Shown: positions 54,992 through 63,810, counted from the stretch's first letter. The stretch is 64,000 bases of DNA from Zhengella sp020637775 (GCF_041397485.1 NZ_JAWKWO010000001.1:434001-498000); one strand, 5' to 3'. Notes: generated by a model from the letters alone, not told the origin. Translations and numbers: made by a program.

Positions 54992-55123
54992 TCACCCGAA
55001 TACACCCGCATACCACAGAACGGCGGCGGTGATCACCACCACCAGAACACCCTTGGCGACGAGGCCGTAGAACAGCCATTTCGGCATCTGCGTGGCCTGT
55101 TTCTGCTGATCGGTCTGCATCAT
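54992..55123 (-). CDS. 43-residue membrane microprotein upstream of cimA
   Basis: The frame encodes MMQTDQQKQATQMPKWLFYG, then a hydrophobic helix with KGVLVVVVITAAVLWYAG, ending VFG. It is one predicted membrane helix (about 16-40) with a polar N-terminus. A purine-rich site (GAGGGG, provided by the edge of the adjacent repeat) precedes the start. It ends 13 bases before cimA on the same strand, so the two may share a transcript. The size, RBS and clean helix support a gene; no family is recognised. Confidence 0.6.
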   Translation of the reverse strand: MMQTDQQKQATQMPKWLFYGLVAKGVLVVVITAAVLWYAGVFG

Positions 55124-55124
55124 T

Positions 55125-55406
55125 ACCCCCCTCTGCCCTGCCGGGCATCTCCCCCACAAGGGGGGAGATCGGCTGTCACCGGCCTCAGCGGCTCACGGTT
55201 CAATGTTCTCCCGATTCCCGGCAGACGAATTACGGGCAATATCAGCTGTTCATACGATCTCCCCCCTCTGCCCTGCCGGGCATCTCCCCCACAAGGGGGG
55301 AGATCGACTGTGGAGCGATTGCTGCCCAAAGTTCCATCGTCTCCCGACGGTTGACGAGCGATTTCCGTTCCCCGCTTGTGGGGGAGATGCCCGAGGGCAG
55401 AGGGGG
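55125..55406. repeat. Composite palindromic repeat, copy A
   Basis: Three copies of a GC-rich palindromic unit (core CTGCCCTGCCGGGCATCTCC, then a C-run/ACAAG/G-run hairpin). Units 1 (55126-55170) and 2 (55261-55305) point right; unit 3 (55369-55406) is inverted. Two unique-looking spacers separate them. About 218 bp (55125-55342) recur as copy B on the other side of the DUF559 gene with only small length changes in the C and G runs. Such units are typical of rhizobial intergenic repeat families. The bases from 55407 to the DUF559 gene show no other feature. Confidence 0.9.
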
Positions 55407-55495
55407 TGCGCCTCCATGGCGCGTTCCGGCAAGTCCGGATGCGAAAAGGAAATCAAACTCACGGCCGCACCCCGCATGTGATTACAGCTTCAAGT

Positions 55496-55806
55496 TCATA
55501 CATCGTCATTCCAGAAGCGAAGAACGGTCCAGCCATCCTGCTCAAGGGCCCGCGTCCATTCGCTATCACGGGCAGCAACTATAGGGTCGCCGTGTTGAGT
55601 TCCGTCCAGTTCGACGATCAGCCGATGATCAGGGCAAGCGAAATCCGCGATGTCGTTCCGGATCGGATACTGCCTCCGAAACCCAGCCCCATCAGGCGAT
55701 GGGCGCGCAATTGGTTCCATAACCTGAGTTCGGCATCTGTCATGTCCTTGCGCATGCGCTTGGCATTTCGCCGGAGAAACTCGGGAACAAGCGCATGTGA
55801 TGGCAT
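55496..55806 (-). pseudogene. DUF559 nuclease-like gene, frameshifted
   Basis: A DUF559 (Vsr-like PD-(D/E)XK endonuclease fold) gene read in two frames. The first frame runs from MPSHALVPEFLRRNAKRM to RLWNQLRAHRLMGLGF; the second continues RRQYPIRNDIADFAC, then LIVELDGTQH and TVLRFWNDDV. The join is near 55677, where TTCGG probably lacks one C of TTCCGG. After the stop, another frame reads YELEAVIT, a fair match to the expected family end, so there may be a second shift. The catalytic region, with DFAC and the ELDG acidic residues, is otherwise intact. A start at 55806 follows GAGGGGGG. Sequencing error is possible. Confidence 0.75.
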
Positions 55807-55810
55807 GATC

Positions 55811-56113
55811 ACCCCCCTCTGCCCTGCCGGGCATCTCCCGCAAAGGGGAGATCGGCTGTCACCGGCCTCAGCGGCTCACGGTTCAATGTTCTCCCGATTC
55901 CCGGCAGACGAATTACGGGCAATATCAGCTGTTCATACGATCTCCCCCTCTGCCCTGCCGGGCATCTCCCCCACAAGGGGAGATCGACTGTGGAGCGATT
56001 GCTGCCCAAAGTTCCATCGTCTGCAAGGGACGAAAGCCTTATCCAGGACGCGCTCGACGAGCGAATTACCGATCTCCCCCTTGTGGGGAGATGCCCGGCA
56101 GGGCAGAGGGGGG
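55811..56113. repeat. Composite palindromic repeat, copy B
   Basis: The second copy of the composite element, in the same orientation: units at 55812-55853 and 55944-55985 point right and one at 56071-56113 is inverted. The first 212 bp match copy A base for base except for shorter C and G runs. After 56022 it has an extra segment of about 30 bases before the shared GACGAGCGA. It ends 25 bases before the cysS stop, so it may also act in 3'-end formation of cysS. Confidence 0.9.
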
Positions 56114-56138
56114 TGCGCCTGCACGGCGCGCCGTGCCC

Positions 56139-57560
<1,422 letters not shown>

Positions 57561-57917
57561 GATCCTCTTTCCCCGTTCGCGCGGCATGATGCCGCCCGCC
57601 TGCTGGCCGGGGCGTTTGTCTCAAGGGCTTGTCGTGAGGACGAAAACGGCCGGCCAGCGAAGTGCTAGCTGATAATGATCCCGCAAATGCAAATGGCGCG
57701 AGCGCGCAGATCCGTTTTCATGGGCAAGGGTTATCGCCAAGGGAGGATGGCGGGTCAAGCGGGAAAATCAAGCTGCGCGTGGCGTTTGCGCAACAGTGAC
57801 GGCGCAGGCGAAGACACAATTGCGATTTCTTCGAAAGGCCGCGCTTTTGCCGCCGATTTGCCCAGATCCGTACCCAGATGACGAAACGTAAGCCATTGAC
57901 ACCAACGGAGACAAGAC
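57561..57917. other. Intergenic region between cysS and the first microprotein
   Basis: A 357-bp gap between divergent units. I see no convincing gene: a 68-codon plus-strand frame at 57675 has no ribosome-binding site and no family-like pattern. It should hold promoters for cysS and for the microprotein genes, but no clear -35/-10 pair was found. A TTGACA sits only about 20 bases before the microprotein start, too close to serve as its -35. Confidence 0.6.
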
Positions 57918-58046
57918 ATGTCCGGCAAACAAGCCGCCGAGCGCCCGAAACCCGCCGATTCCTTCGTCATGCATTATGGCGCCATAGGACCGGCCGCCAT
58001 TCGTGCCGCGCTGCTGGCTGGCGCCAAGAAGCCCGCAAAGCGTTAA
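57918..58046 (+). CDS. 42-residue basic microprotein, paralogue of the next
   Basis: The frame starts MSGKQAAERPKPADSFVMH and continues YGAIGPAAIRAALLAG, ending AKKPAKR. The ribosome-binding site is excellent: GGAG seven bases before ATG. The helix-forming middle and basic tail are shared with the 57-residue protein that follows. No known family is recognised. Its stop codon lies in a GTTAAC motif at the edge of a hairpin. Confidence 0.7.
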   Translation: MSGKQAAERPKPADSFVMHYGAIGPAAIRAALLAGAKKPAKR

Positions 58047-58047
58047 C

Positions 58048-58073
58048 GCCGGTTAACCGGTTCGTTAACCGGC
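58048..58073 (+). terminator. Hairpin between the two microprotein genes
   Basis: GCCGGTTAA (58048-58056) pairs perfectly with TTAACCGGC (58065-58073) around an 8-base loop, followed by TGTTTCATT. The stem includes the 12-bp palindrome CCGGTTAACCGG (58049-58060). GTTAAC occurs three times in 30 bases. It may be an attenuator or RNA-processing site between the genes, or a protein-binding site. The TTAA spacings here are 6 and 8, so it is not a canonical CtrA box. Confidence 0.45.
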
Positions 58074-58129
58074 TGTTTCATTCCCGGCCGCATACTGGAA
58101 ACAGGTCATGCGACAATGCAGGTGACGCC

Positions 58130-58303
58130 ATGAAACAGACGAACACCAACACCGTCACGGCGAAAACGCCGGCCCGGCAGGCGCGCTGGGGCGATTCCGG
58201 CCTTTCGGAACGCTATGGCAAACTGGGATCGGGCGCCGTCTGCGCGGCGCTCATCTATGCCGGCAAGACCGCCGGTGCCAAGAGCCGCAAGGCGCGCCAC
58301 TGA
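58130..58303 (+). CDS. 57-residue basic microprotein, paralogue of the previous
   Basis: The frame begins MKQTNTNTVTAKTPARQARW, then GDSGLSERYGKLGSG and AVCAALIYAG, and ends in a basic KSRKARH. It shares the core YG-x-(L/I)-G-x-x-A-(V/I)-x-AAL with the upstream 42-residue protein. The ribosome-binding site is weak (AGGTG). The hydrophobic core is short and flanked by basic residues, so peripheral binding to membrane or nucleic acid is possible but not shown. No family recognised. Confidence 0.7.
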   Translation: MKQTNTNTVTAKTPARQARWGDSGLSERYGKLGSGAVCAALIYAGKTAGAKSRKARH

Positions 58304-58339
58304 CGACAAGCGGCGGGAGCGAAGCCAACGCTTTTCACG

Positions 58340-58367
58340 TTGCCTCAGGCCTTTCCCATGATAAATT
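58340..58367 (+). promoter_or_regulatory. Promoter of the SH3-like secreted protein gene
   Basis: TTGCCT (58340-58345) and TAAATT (58362-58367) with a 16-base spacer. Transcription would start near 58374, giving a short leader that contains the GGAG ribosome-binding site before the ATG at 58400. Confidence 0.5.
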
Positions 58368-58399
58368 CACATGGGGCCTTGAAAGACCGGAGATCTGCG

Positions 58400-58717
58400 A
58401 TGAAGCGTCTGCTGCTGGCTCTCGCCCTTTTCGCCGTGCCCTTCCCCGCCCATGCGACATCCGGGCCGGGCTGCCTTTACGTGGTGAACGTCGATTCCCG
58501 GGATGTGTTGAACATGCGCGCCAGGCCTTCCGCCTCGTCGCGGATCGTCGACCGGCTCAGGCCCGGCGCCCATGGCATCATCCATCTCGATGACACCTGC
58601 ATCCCGCTGTCGCGGCCATGGGGCAGCCGGTGGTGTCCCGTCACCCATTACGATGGCGACCGCGTGACAAAAGGGTGGGTCAAGGCACGTTATGTGCGCG
58701 ACAGCGACTGCCCCTGA
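58400..58717 (+). CDS. Secreted SH3-like domain protein
   Basis: A 105-residue protein with a signal peptide (LLLALALFAVPFPAHA) and one bacterial SH3-like domain: VVNVDSRDVLNMRARPS, then RIVDRLRPGAHGI and GWVKARYV. Four cysteines in the mature part could form two disulfides. Bacterial SH3 domains often bind peptidoglycan or metals. The start at 58400 has GGAG seven bases upstream. Confidence 0.88.
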   Translation: MKRLLLALALFAVPFPAHATSGPGCLYVVNVDSRDVLNMRARPSASSRIVDRLRPGAHGIIHLDDTCIPLSRPWGSRWCPVTHYDGDRVTKGWVKARYVRDSDCP

Positions 58718-58736
58718 TCCGACGATGCCGGCCTGA

Positions 58737-59351
58737 TCAGAGCCGCGCGTAAAGGCTGGCGGCAAGACCGGCCATGACAAGGCCGATGAGCACATCGAGC
58801 ACCCGCCACGCGGACGGACGGGCAAAGACCGGCTGAAGCAGGCGTGCGCCGTAGCCCAGCGCAAAGAACCATACGAAGGAGGCCGCAGCGGCGCCAAGCC
58901 CGTATGCAAGGCGCGCCTGCCCGGCATGGCGGGCCGAAAGCGAGCCCAGAAGCACCACGGTATCCAGATAGACATGCGGATTGAGGAAGGTGAATGCCAG
59001 GCAGGTCAGCACGGCCTGTTTCAGACTGCCGCCGGAGGCTGGCCCCGCGCGCAGCGCACCGGGGTGAAAGGCGCGGCGAAAGGCGATCAGGGCATAGACG
59101 GTGAGAAACAGCGCGCCGCCCAGCGTCACCCACCAGATCAGCACGGGCGCCTGCGCGATGAGCGTGCCGAGGCCGGCGACGCCGGCGGTAATGAGGGCAG
59201 CATCGCAGAGCGCGCAGATCAGGCAAAGCAGGAAAACATGCTCACGCAGCAGGCCCTGGCGCAGGATGAAGGCATTCTGCGCGCCAATGGCGATGATGAG
59301 CGTGGCGCCAAGCAGGAAGCCCGACAGGGCGGCGGGTAGAACGGCGTTCAC
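58737..59351 (-). CDS. argO: LysE/ArgO family amino-acid exporter
   Basis: A 204-residue inner-membrane protein with six helices. The family opening GFLLGATLIIAIGAQNAFILRQG and the motif LNPHVYLDTVVL are clear, which point to ArgO/LysE-type export of basic amino acids. The start is GTG at 59351 (VNAVLPAALSG). The C-termini of this gene and the SH3-like gene converge. Confidence 0.9.
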   Translation of the reverse strand: MNAVLPAALSGFLLGATLIIAIGAQNAFILRQGLLREHVFLLCLICALCDAALITAGVAGLGTLIAQAPVLIWWVTLGGALFLTVYALIAFRRAFHPGALRAGPASGGSLKQAVLTCLAFTFLNPHVYLDTVVLLGSLSARHAGQARLAYGLGAAAASFVWFFALGYGARLLQPVFARPSAWRVLDVLIGLVMAGLAASLYARL

Positions 59352-59370
59352 GCGGGGCACACTCCGGCGA

Positions 59371-60141
59371 TCAGAAAAGCGACATCTGGCCGCCGTCCTT
59401 CTTCTTCGGCGCGGCTTTCTCCTTCGCCTTTTGCTCCGGTGCGTCGGGCAGGTCAATCGCGTCCTGCACGTCCGGACCGCCATTGGCCACCTTGTTGACC
59501 TTCGTCGATACGGGTATCGCCTCGAAGAAGTCCGGTTCCACGGGCTCCAGCAGGTCGGCCACGTCGCGTGGCTCCTGCGTGCGGCAATCCAGCCAGCGGG
59601 CGAAATCCTCCGGCCTGATGACCACCGGCATGCGGTCGTGAATGGCGGCGATGGCGGCGTTGGCGCGCGTCGTCAGGATGCAGGCGGTATCCACCGCCGA
59701 GCCTTCCGGCCCTTCCCATGTTTCCCACAGCCCGGCAAAAGCGACGACGCCACCGCCTTTCGGGCGCACCCAGAAAGGCTGGGCCGTGGCCTTGCCCTCG
59801 CGCTTCCATTCGTAGAAGCCGGAGGCCGGCACGAGCATGCGGCGGTGGCGCATGGCGGTGCGAAACGAATTCTTCCGCGCTGCCGTTTCCGAGCGGGCAT
59901 TGATGAGAAGCGGAAAATCGCGCGGGTCCTTCACCCAGGACGGTGTGAAGCCCCAGCGTGCCAGCATGGCCACGCGGTCGGGCTGGTTGGAGCCGGGGTC
60001 CGGCACCGGCCCGGCGGTGACGATGAGAACGGGCTGCGTGGGCGCGATATTGTAGCGCGGCGGAAAGGCCTCGATCCCGGCCAGGCCGAAGACCGCTTCC
60101 ACTTCCTCCGGCGCCGCCGTCAATGAAAAACGTCCACACAT
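59371..60141 (-). CDS. SOS response-associated peptidase (SRAP/YedK/HMCES)
   Basis: A 256-residue protein that links covalently to abasic sites in single-stranded DNA through Cys2, exposed when Met1 is removed (MCGRFSL). It has the other active-site segments YNIAPTQ, GFYEW and HDRMPVV. The C-terminal lysine-rich tail (EKAAPKKKDGGQMSLF) ends in a sequence resembling a beta-clamp-binding motif (QMSLF). The latter is an inference from the consensus QxxLF. Confidence 0.93.
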   Translation of the reverse strand: MCGRFSLTAAPEEVEAVFGLAGIEAFPPRYNIAPTQPVLIVTAGPVPDPGSNQPDRVAMLARWGFTPSWVKDPRDFPLLINARSETAARKNSFRTAMRHRRMLVPASGFYEWKREGKATAQPFWVRPKGGGVVAFAGLWETWEGPEGSAVDTACILTTRANAAIAAIHDRMPVVIRPEDFARWLDCRTQEPRDVADLLEPVEPDFFEAIPVSTKVNKVANGGPDVQDAIDLPDAPEQKAKEKAAPKKKDGGQMSLF

Positions 60142-60219
60142 GGCGCGACCCTGCGCCAAGGTCCGCGACCGGTCAAGCACAGGTGGCGCCGGGACGCCGG
60201 GTGCGCTACAGGAAAGGCC

Positions 60220-60624
60220 ATGACCGGTCTGCCCATCCGCCTTGCCGTTTCCGTCGCCATTCACAATGAAGGCCGCTTCCTGCTGGTGCGGCGCGGCAAT
60301 GCGCCGGCCAAGGGCCAATATGCCTTTCCGGGCGGGCGCGTGGAGGCCGGCGAGACGCTGGAGGAGGCCGCGCGGCGCGAACTGATGGAGGAAACCGGCA
60401 TGACCGCCGGGCCGCTGGCGCTGCACAGCATCGTCGAGCTGGACAGCGAGGGTGCGGGTGTCACTTACCGGCTGCATGTCCATACCGGCACCTATGCGGG
60501 CGGCACGCCGCTGGCTGGCGACGATGCCGAGACGGCGGAATGGCTGACACTCGACGAAATGGCCTGCCTTCCGGTGACCGATTCGACGCTTGCGGTCGCC
60601 CGCGCCATTGCCGCCGCGCGGTGA
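60220..60624 (+). CDS. NUDIX hydrolase
   Basis: A 134-residue NUDIX protein. The catalytic box GGRVEAGETLEEAARREL, followed by MEETGM, matches GX5EX7REUXEEXGU. It hydrolyses a nucleoside diphosphate linked to another group; the target is not known. It is divergent from the SRAP gene by 78 bases. Confidence 0.92.
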   Translation: MTGLPIRLAVSVAIHNEGRFLLVRRGNAPAKGQYAFPGGRVEAGETLEEAARRELMEETGMTAGPLALHSIVELDSEGAGVTYRLHVHTGTYAGGTPLAGDDAETAEWLTLDEMACLPVTDSTLAVARAIAAAR

Positions 60625-60671
60625 GGCGGGCCGCCTTGCCAGCGCCGCAAAAGCGGTGCACAACCGCGCGC

Positions 60672-61040
60672 ATGAGGTTTCCGCGCGCTGCCCTTTCCGG
60701 CCTGATCCTGCTTACCGCCGCCCAGGCGGCGCTCGCCCAGTCGGCGCCCTATGACGACAAGATGCTGCGGCTTTCGGAAGTGCTCGGCTCGCTGCATTAC
60801 CTGCGCAACCTGTGCGGTGAGAAGGGCAATGACTGGCGCCGGCAGATGGAAGCCGTGCTGGAAGCGGAATCGCCCGAAGGCGAGCGCCGCAAGCGCTATG
60901 TGGCGGCCTTCAATCGCGGCTATCGCAGCTATGCGGCCATTCACACAACCTGCACCGACGCCTCGATGGCCGCCATCGAGAGCTACATGAAAGAGGGCGA
61001 GGCCCTGAGCCGCGAGATCGTTGTGCGTTTCGGAGGATAA
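60672..61040 (+). CDS. TIGR02301 family secreted protein
   Basis: A 122-residue protein with a signal peptide (ALSGLILLTAAQAALAQ). The mature part has YDDKMLRLSEVLGSLHYLR and AAFNRGYRSYAAIHTTC, the conserved core of TIGR02301, a family of unknown function confined mostly to alphaproteobacteria. Two cysteines (RNLC, TTC) may pair. Confidence 0.85.
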   Translation: MRFPRAALSGLILLTAAQAALAQSAPYDDKMLRLSEVLGSLHYLRNLCGEKGNDWRRQMEAVLEAESPEGERRKRYVAAFNRGYRSYAAIHTTCTDASMAAIESYMKEGEALSREIVVRFGG

Positions 61041-61126
61041 ACCTTCCGGAAAGCATGTTTTTTGACAGGGCGTTAACTTTTTCCTCACCAACGGGGTGTT
61101 CAAGCCCGCCGCCCCTGCTACAAGTC

Positions 61127-61141
61127 TTAACCGAGGCTTAA
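61127..61141 (+). promoter_or_regulatory. CtrA-type binding site
   Basis: TTAACCGAGGCTTAA is an exact TTAA-N7-TTAA match, the consensus of the cell-cycle regulator CtrA of alphaproteobacteria. It lies 27 bases before the next start, around the -35 position expected for a CtrA-activated promoter. A partial GTTAAC also lies at 61072-61076. Confidence 0.6.
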
Positions 61142-61168
61142 AAGGCCAGGTCATTCCGGGACAAGATC

Positions 61169-61425
61169 ATGCAGCATACCGCCAATGATATCGACGCCAT
61201 GATCCGCGAGGAGAAGCGGATCTCGGCCACCGAGTGCCACGACGAGGCATGGGCGGCCGGTCTCATGGCCGGATCGAGCCGGAGATCATTGCCGAAACCG
61301 CCATTGTCATCGCGCTGGAGGAACTGCACCGCGATTCGGGCGAACAGGCCGTGCTGACGCTGCTTGACCGGATGCGCGAGCAGGCGCTCAACGGCGCCTT
61401 CGACCCGGATATCCGGCGCCATTGA
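61169..61425 (+). pseudogene. Small rhizobial gene with a one-base frameshift
   Basis: The first frame runs MQHTANDIDAMIREEKRISA and ends near AWAAGLMAG. A second frame carries on as IEPEIIAETAIVIAL, then EELHRDSGEQAVLTLLDRM, ending NGAFDPDIRRH. The joined protein is about 85 residues, acidic and helical. The join is near 61272, where GGATC likely lacks one C of GGCATC. This resembles a small unknown family I have seen in rhizobia. Either a true frameshift or a base missed in sequencing. A CtrA-type box lies just upstream. Confidence 0.6.
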
Positions 61426-61475
61426 CGGGGGCGCGATTTCGTCGTTTCCTCTCGCCTGAGCGGGAGGCCCCTGAC

Positions 61476-62243
61476 ATGTTTGCGAACCTTCGTCCCGGCA
61501 GAGCGGCGAGCGCTTTCCTGATTTCCTTCCTGTGCCTCCTCTGGGCGGCCCTTCCCGCCGCGGCGCTGAGCGAACTCAAGCGCGACACGGCGCCCGTTGC
61601 CGAAGAGGATGGTGCCCCATCGGACGAAAAGGCCGCGCCGCCGCCGGTCATTCTGGAACCGGTGCCCCTGCCCGACGAATTGCCTGCCCTTTCCAACGAG
61701 CCGCAGCCGGAACCCGATGGCAGCGGCAATGGGGAAGCACCCGACAATCAGGTGGTGCAGCCCCGCGCCATCCCGATCCCAGACATCCTCGACGATGTTT
61801 CCGCCCTGCCCGAACCGGTGCAGCGCATGCGTGCCCTCATCATGGATGCCGCGCGCACGGGCGACCTGGAAAAGCTGCGCCCGCTGCTGGGTACCGGACA
61901 GTCGATGACGTCGCTGTCGTTCGGCGGTATCGACGGCGACCCTGTCGCCTTCCTGCGCGGGGCGTCCGGAGACGGTCAGGGCCAGGAAATTCTCGCCATT
62001 CTACTGGAGGTGCTGGAAGCCCGTTTCGTGCGCATGGACGCGGGCACCGAACAGGAGCTTTACGTCTGGCCCTATTTCTACGCCATGCCGCTGGACAAGC
62101 TGACGCCGCCGCAAAAAGTGGAGCTTTTCAAGCTGGTCACGGCCGGCGACTACGAGGACATGCAGGCCTTCGGTGCCTATATCTTCTACCGTGCGGGCAT
62201 CACGCCGGACGGGCGCTGGATCTTCTTCGTGGCGGGCGACTGA
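61476..62243 (+). CDS. Secreted or periplasmic protein of unknown function
   Basis: A 255-residue protein with a signal peptide (ASAFLISFLCLLWAALPAAA). A Pro/Glu-rich linker (about 35-105) precedes a compact C-terminal domain (about 110-255) with SALPEPVQRMRALIMDAART, LYVWPYFYAMPLDKL and GRWIFFVAGD. The start has GGGAGG upstream. The C-terminal domain is probably conserved in rhizobia, but I cannot name it. Confidence 0.8.
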   Translation: MFANLRPGRAASAFLISFLCLLWAALPAAALSELKRDTAPVAEEDGAPSDEKAAPPPVILEPVPLPDELPALSNEPQPEPDGSGNGEAPDNQVVQPRAIPIPDILDDVSALPEPVQRMRALIMDAARTGDLEKLRPLLGTGQSMTSLSFGGIDGDPVAFLRGASGDGQGQEILAILLEVLEARFVRMDAGTEQELYVWPYFYAMPLDKLTPPQKVELFKLVTAGDYEDMQAFGAYIFYRAGITPDGRWIFFVAGD

Positions 62244-62348
62244 GCCCGGCCCGGCGCGCGGGCGCCCTTGCCTGACAGTTCATGCGCGCATAGATGGGGC
62301 CTGCACCTGCCTTGCCCACAGCGCCCTGTTTCTCGCCGGAGACATGCC

Positions 62349-63200
62349 ATGCCATCGGTCTTTCTCGACAATCGTTCGCTCATCACGGTCAAGGGACCGG
62401 AAGCGGCGCATTTCCTGCACAATCTGGTGACGACCGACATTGCCGGCCTGCAACCCGGCGTGCTCACACCGGGGGCCCTGCTGACGCCGCAGGGCAAGAT
62501 CCTCTTCGATTTCCTGGTGTCACGCAGTGGTGACGATGCGTTCCGGCTGGACTGCATGGCGGCTTCGGCCAGCGATTTCGCCCGCCGGCTCATGCTCTAC
62601 AAGCTTCGCTCCAAGGTGGACCTGTCCGTTGAGGAACAGGCCGAAGCGAGCGTTTCCTGGGACATGGACCCACCCGGCGAAGACAGCCTTCGTGACAGCC
62701 GGTTTGCCGGTGTCGATGTCTGGCGCCACTACGGCGCGCCCGAGGGGGGCGATGACGCGGGCGCATGGACGGCGCTGCGCATCGCCCATGGGGTCGCGGA
62801 AGCCGGGGTCGACTATGAGGAGGGCGACGCCTTTCCGCATGATGCGGGGCTGGACCAGACGGGAGGCGTGTCCTTCCGCAAGGGCTGCTTCGTGGGCCAG
62901 GAAGTGGTGTCGCGCATGCAGCATCGCGGCACTGCACGCCGGCGCATCCTGACCATCTCCGGCGATGGCGCCCTGCCCGCGCCCGGCACACCGCTGGAAG
63001 CCGATGGCAAGCCGGTGGGCGCGCTCGGCTCGGTGGACGGGACATCCGGGCTGGCCCTGGCACGGATCGACCGGGTGAAGTCGGCGATGGATGCCGGTAC
63101 GCCGATCCGCGCCGGCGACGTGACGGTGACCCTTGCCCTGCCGCCGCATGTCGCCTACCGCTTCCCCGAGACAAACGAGGATTCGCAAGCGGATGGCTGA
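62349..63200 (+). CDS. ygfZ: YgfZ/GcvT-type folate-binding protein
   Basis: A 283-residue protein of the YgfZ family, which binds tetrahydrofolate and helps certain iron-sulfur proteins mature, such as MiaB. The signature KGCFVGQEVVSR with its key cysteine is present. The GcvT fold is visible in LITVKGPEAAHFLHNLVTTD. The start is MPSVFLDN. It overlaps the HD gene by eight bases. Confidence 0.93.
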   Translation: MPSVFLDNRSLITVKGPEAAHFLHNLVTTDIAGLQPGVLTPGALLTPQGKILFDFLVSRSGDDAFRLDCMAASASDFARRLMLYKLRSKVDLSVEEQAEASVSWDMDPPGEDSLRDSRFAGVDVWRHYGAPEGGDDAGAWTALRIAHGVAEAGVDYEEGDAFPHDAGLDQTGGVSFRKGCFVGQEVVSRMQHRGTARRRILTISGDGALPAPGTPLEADGKPVGALGSVDGTSGLALARIDRVKSAMDAGTPIRAGDVTVTLALPPHVAYRFPETNEDSQADG

Positions 63201-63810
63201 CCGGCCGGAAGCGCCGCCACGGGCGTGGCAGCGCATGTTGTCGGGGCGCAGGCTCGACCTGCTGGACCCTTCTCCGATGGATGTCGAGATCGTGGATATT
63301 GCCCACGGGCTGGCGCGCGTGGCGCGCTGGAACGGGCAGACGGCGGGCGACCATGCCTTTTCCGTGGCGCAGCATTCGCTGATCGTGGAGCAGGTTTTCC
63401 ACGCCATGAAGCCCGGCGCAAACGCCGCGCAGCGGCTGACAGCCTTGCTGCACGACGCGCCGGAATATGTGATCGGCGACATGATCTCGCCGTTCAAGGC
63501 CGTCATGGGCGGTGGCTACAAGGCGGTGGAAGAACGCCTGCAAGCGGCCATCCACCTGCGTTTCGGCCTGCCGGCACTGACCGCCAGGACGCTCAAGGCC
63601 ACCATCAAGCGCGCCGATATCGTCTCGGCCTATTTCGAGGCGACCGTGCTGGCCGGCTTTTCGGAAACGGAGGCGGCGAAGTTCTTCGGGCGGCCGCGCG
63701 GCTTTCATGCCGAACAGTTCGATCTCGACCCGAAGCCCGCCCATGTCGTACAAGGGGAATTCATCGCCCGCTTCGAGGCCATCGAGGCGGCGCGCTACGG
63801 GAAACGCTGA
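63193..63810 (+). CDS. HD domain phosphohydrolase, YfbR-like
   Basis: A 205-residue HD-superfamily protein. The metal-binding residues are in DHAFSVAQHS, LLHDAPEYVIGD and KRADIVSAYFEA. The family includes YfbR, a deoxynucleoside 5'-monophosphatase; this member is a longer rhizobial type and the substrate is not certain. The start at 63193 overlaps the ygfZ stop, so the genes are translationally linked. Confidence 0.88.
   Translation: MADRPEAPPRAWQRMLSGRRLDLLDPSPMDVEIVDIAHGLARVARWNGQTAGDHAFSVAQHSLIVEQVFHAMKPGANAAQRLTALLHDAPEYVIGDMISPFKAVMGGGYKAVEERLQAAIHLRFGLPALTARTLKATIKRADIVSAYFEATVLAGFSETEAAKFFGRPRGFHAEQFDLDPKPAHVVQGEFIARFEAIEAARYGKR

Noticed and set aside
55125..56113. Possible CRISPR array
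   Set aside because: Units occur in both orientations, spacers are long and themselves repeated, and no cas genes are near.
57675..57881. A 68-codon frame upstream of the microproteins
   Set aside because: No ribosome-binding site, no signal or helix pattern, and unlike codon use of the neighbours.
61062..61067. Consensus -35 TTGACA before the CtrA box
   Set aside because: No -10-like hexamer at 15-19 bases (the 17-base position reads TCACCA).
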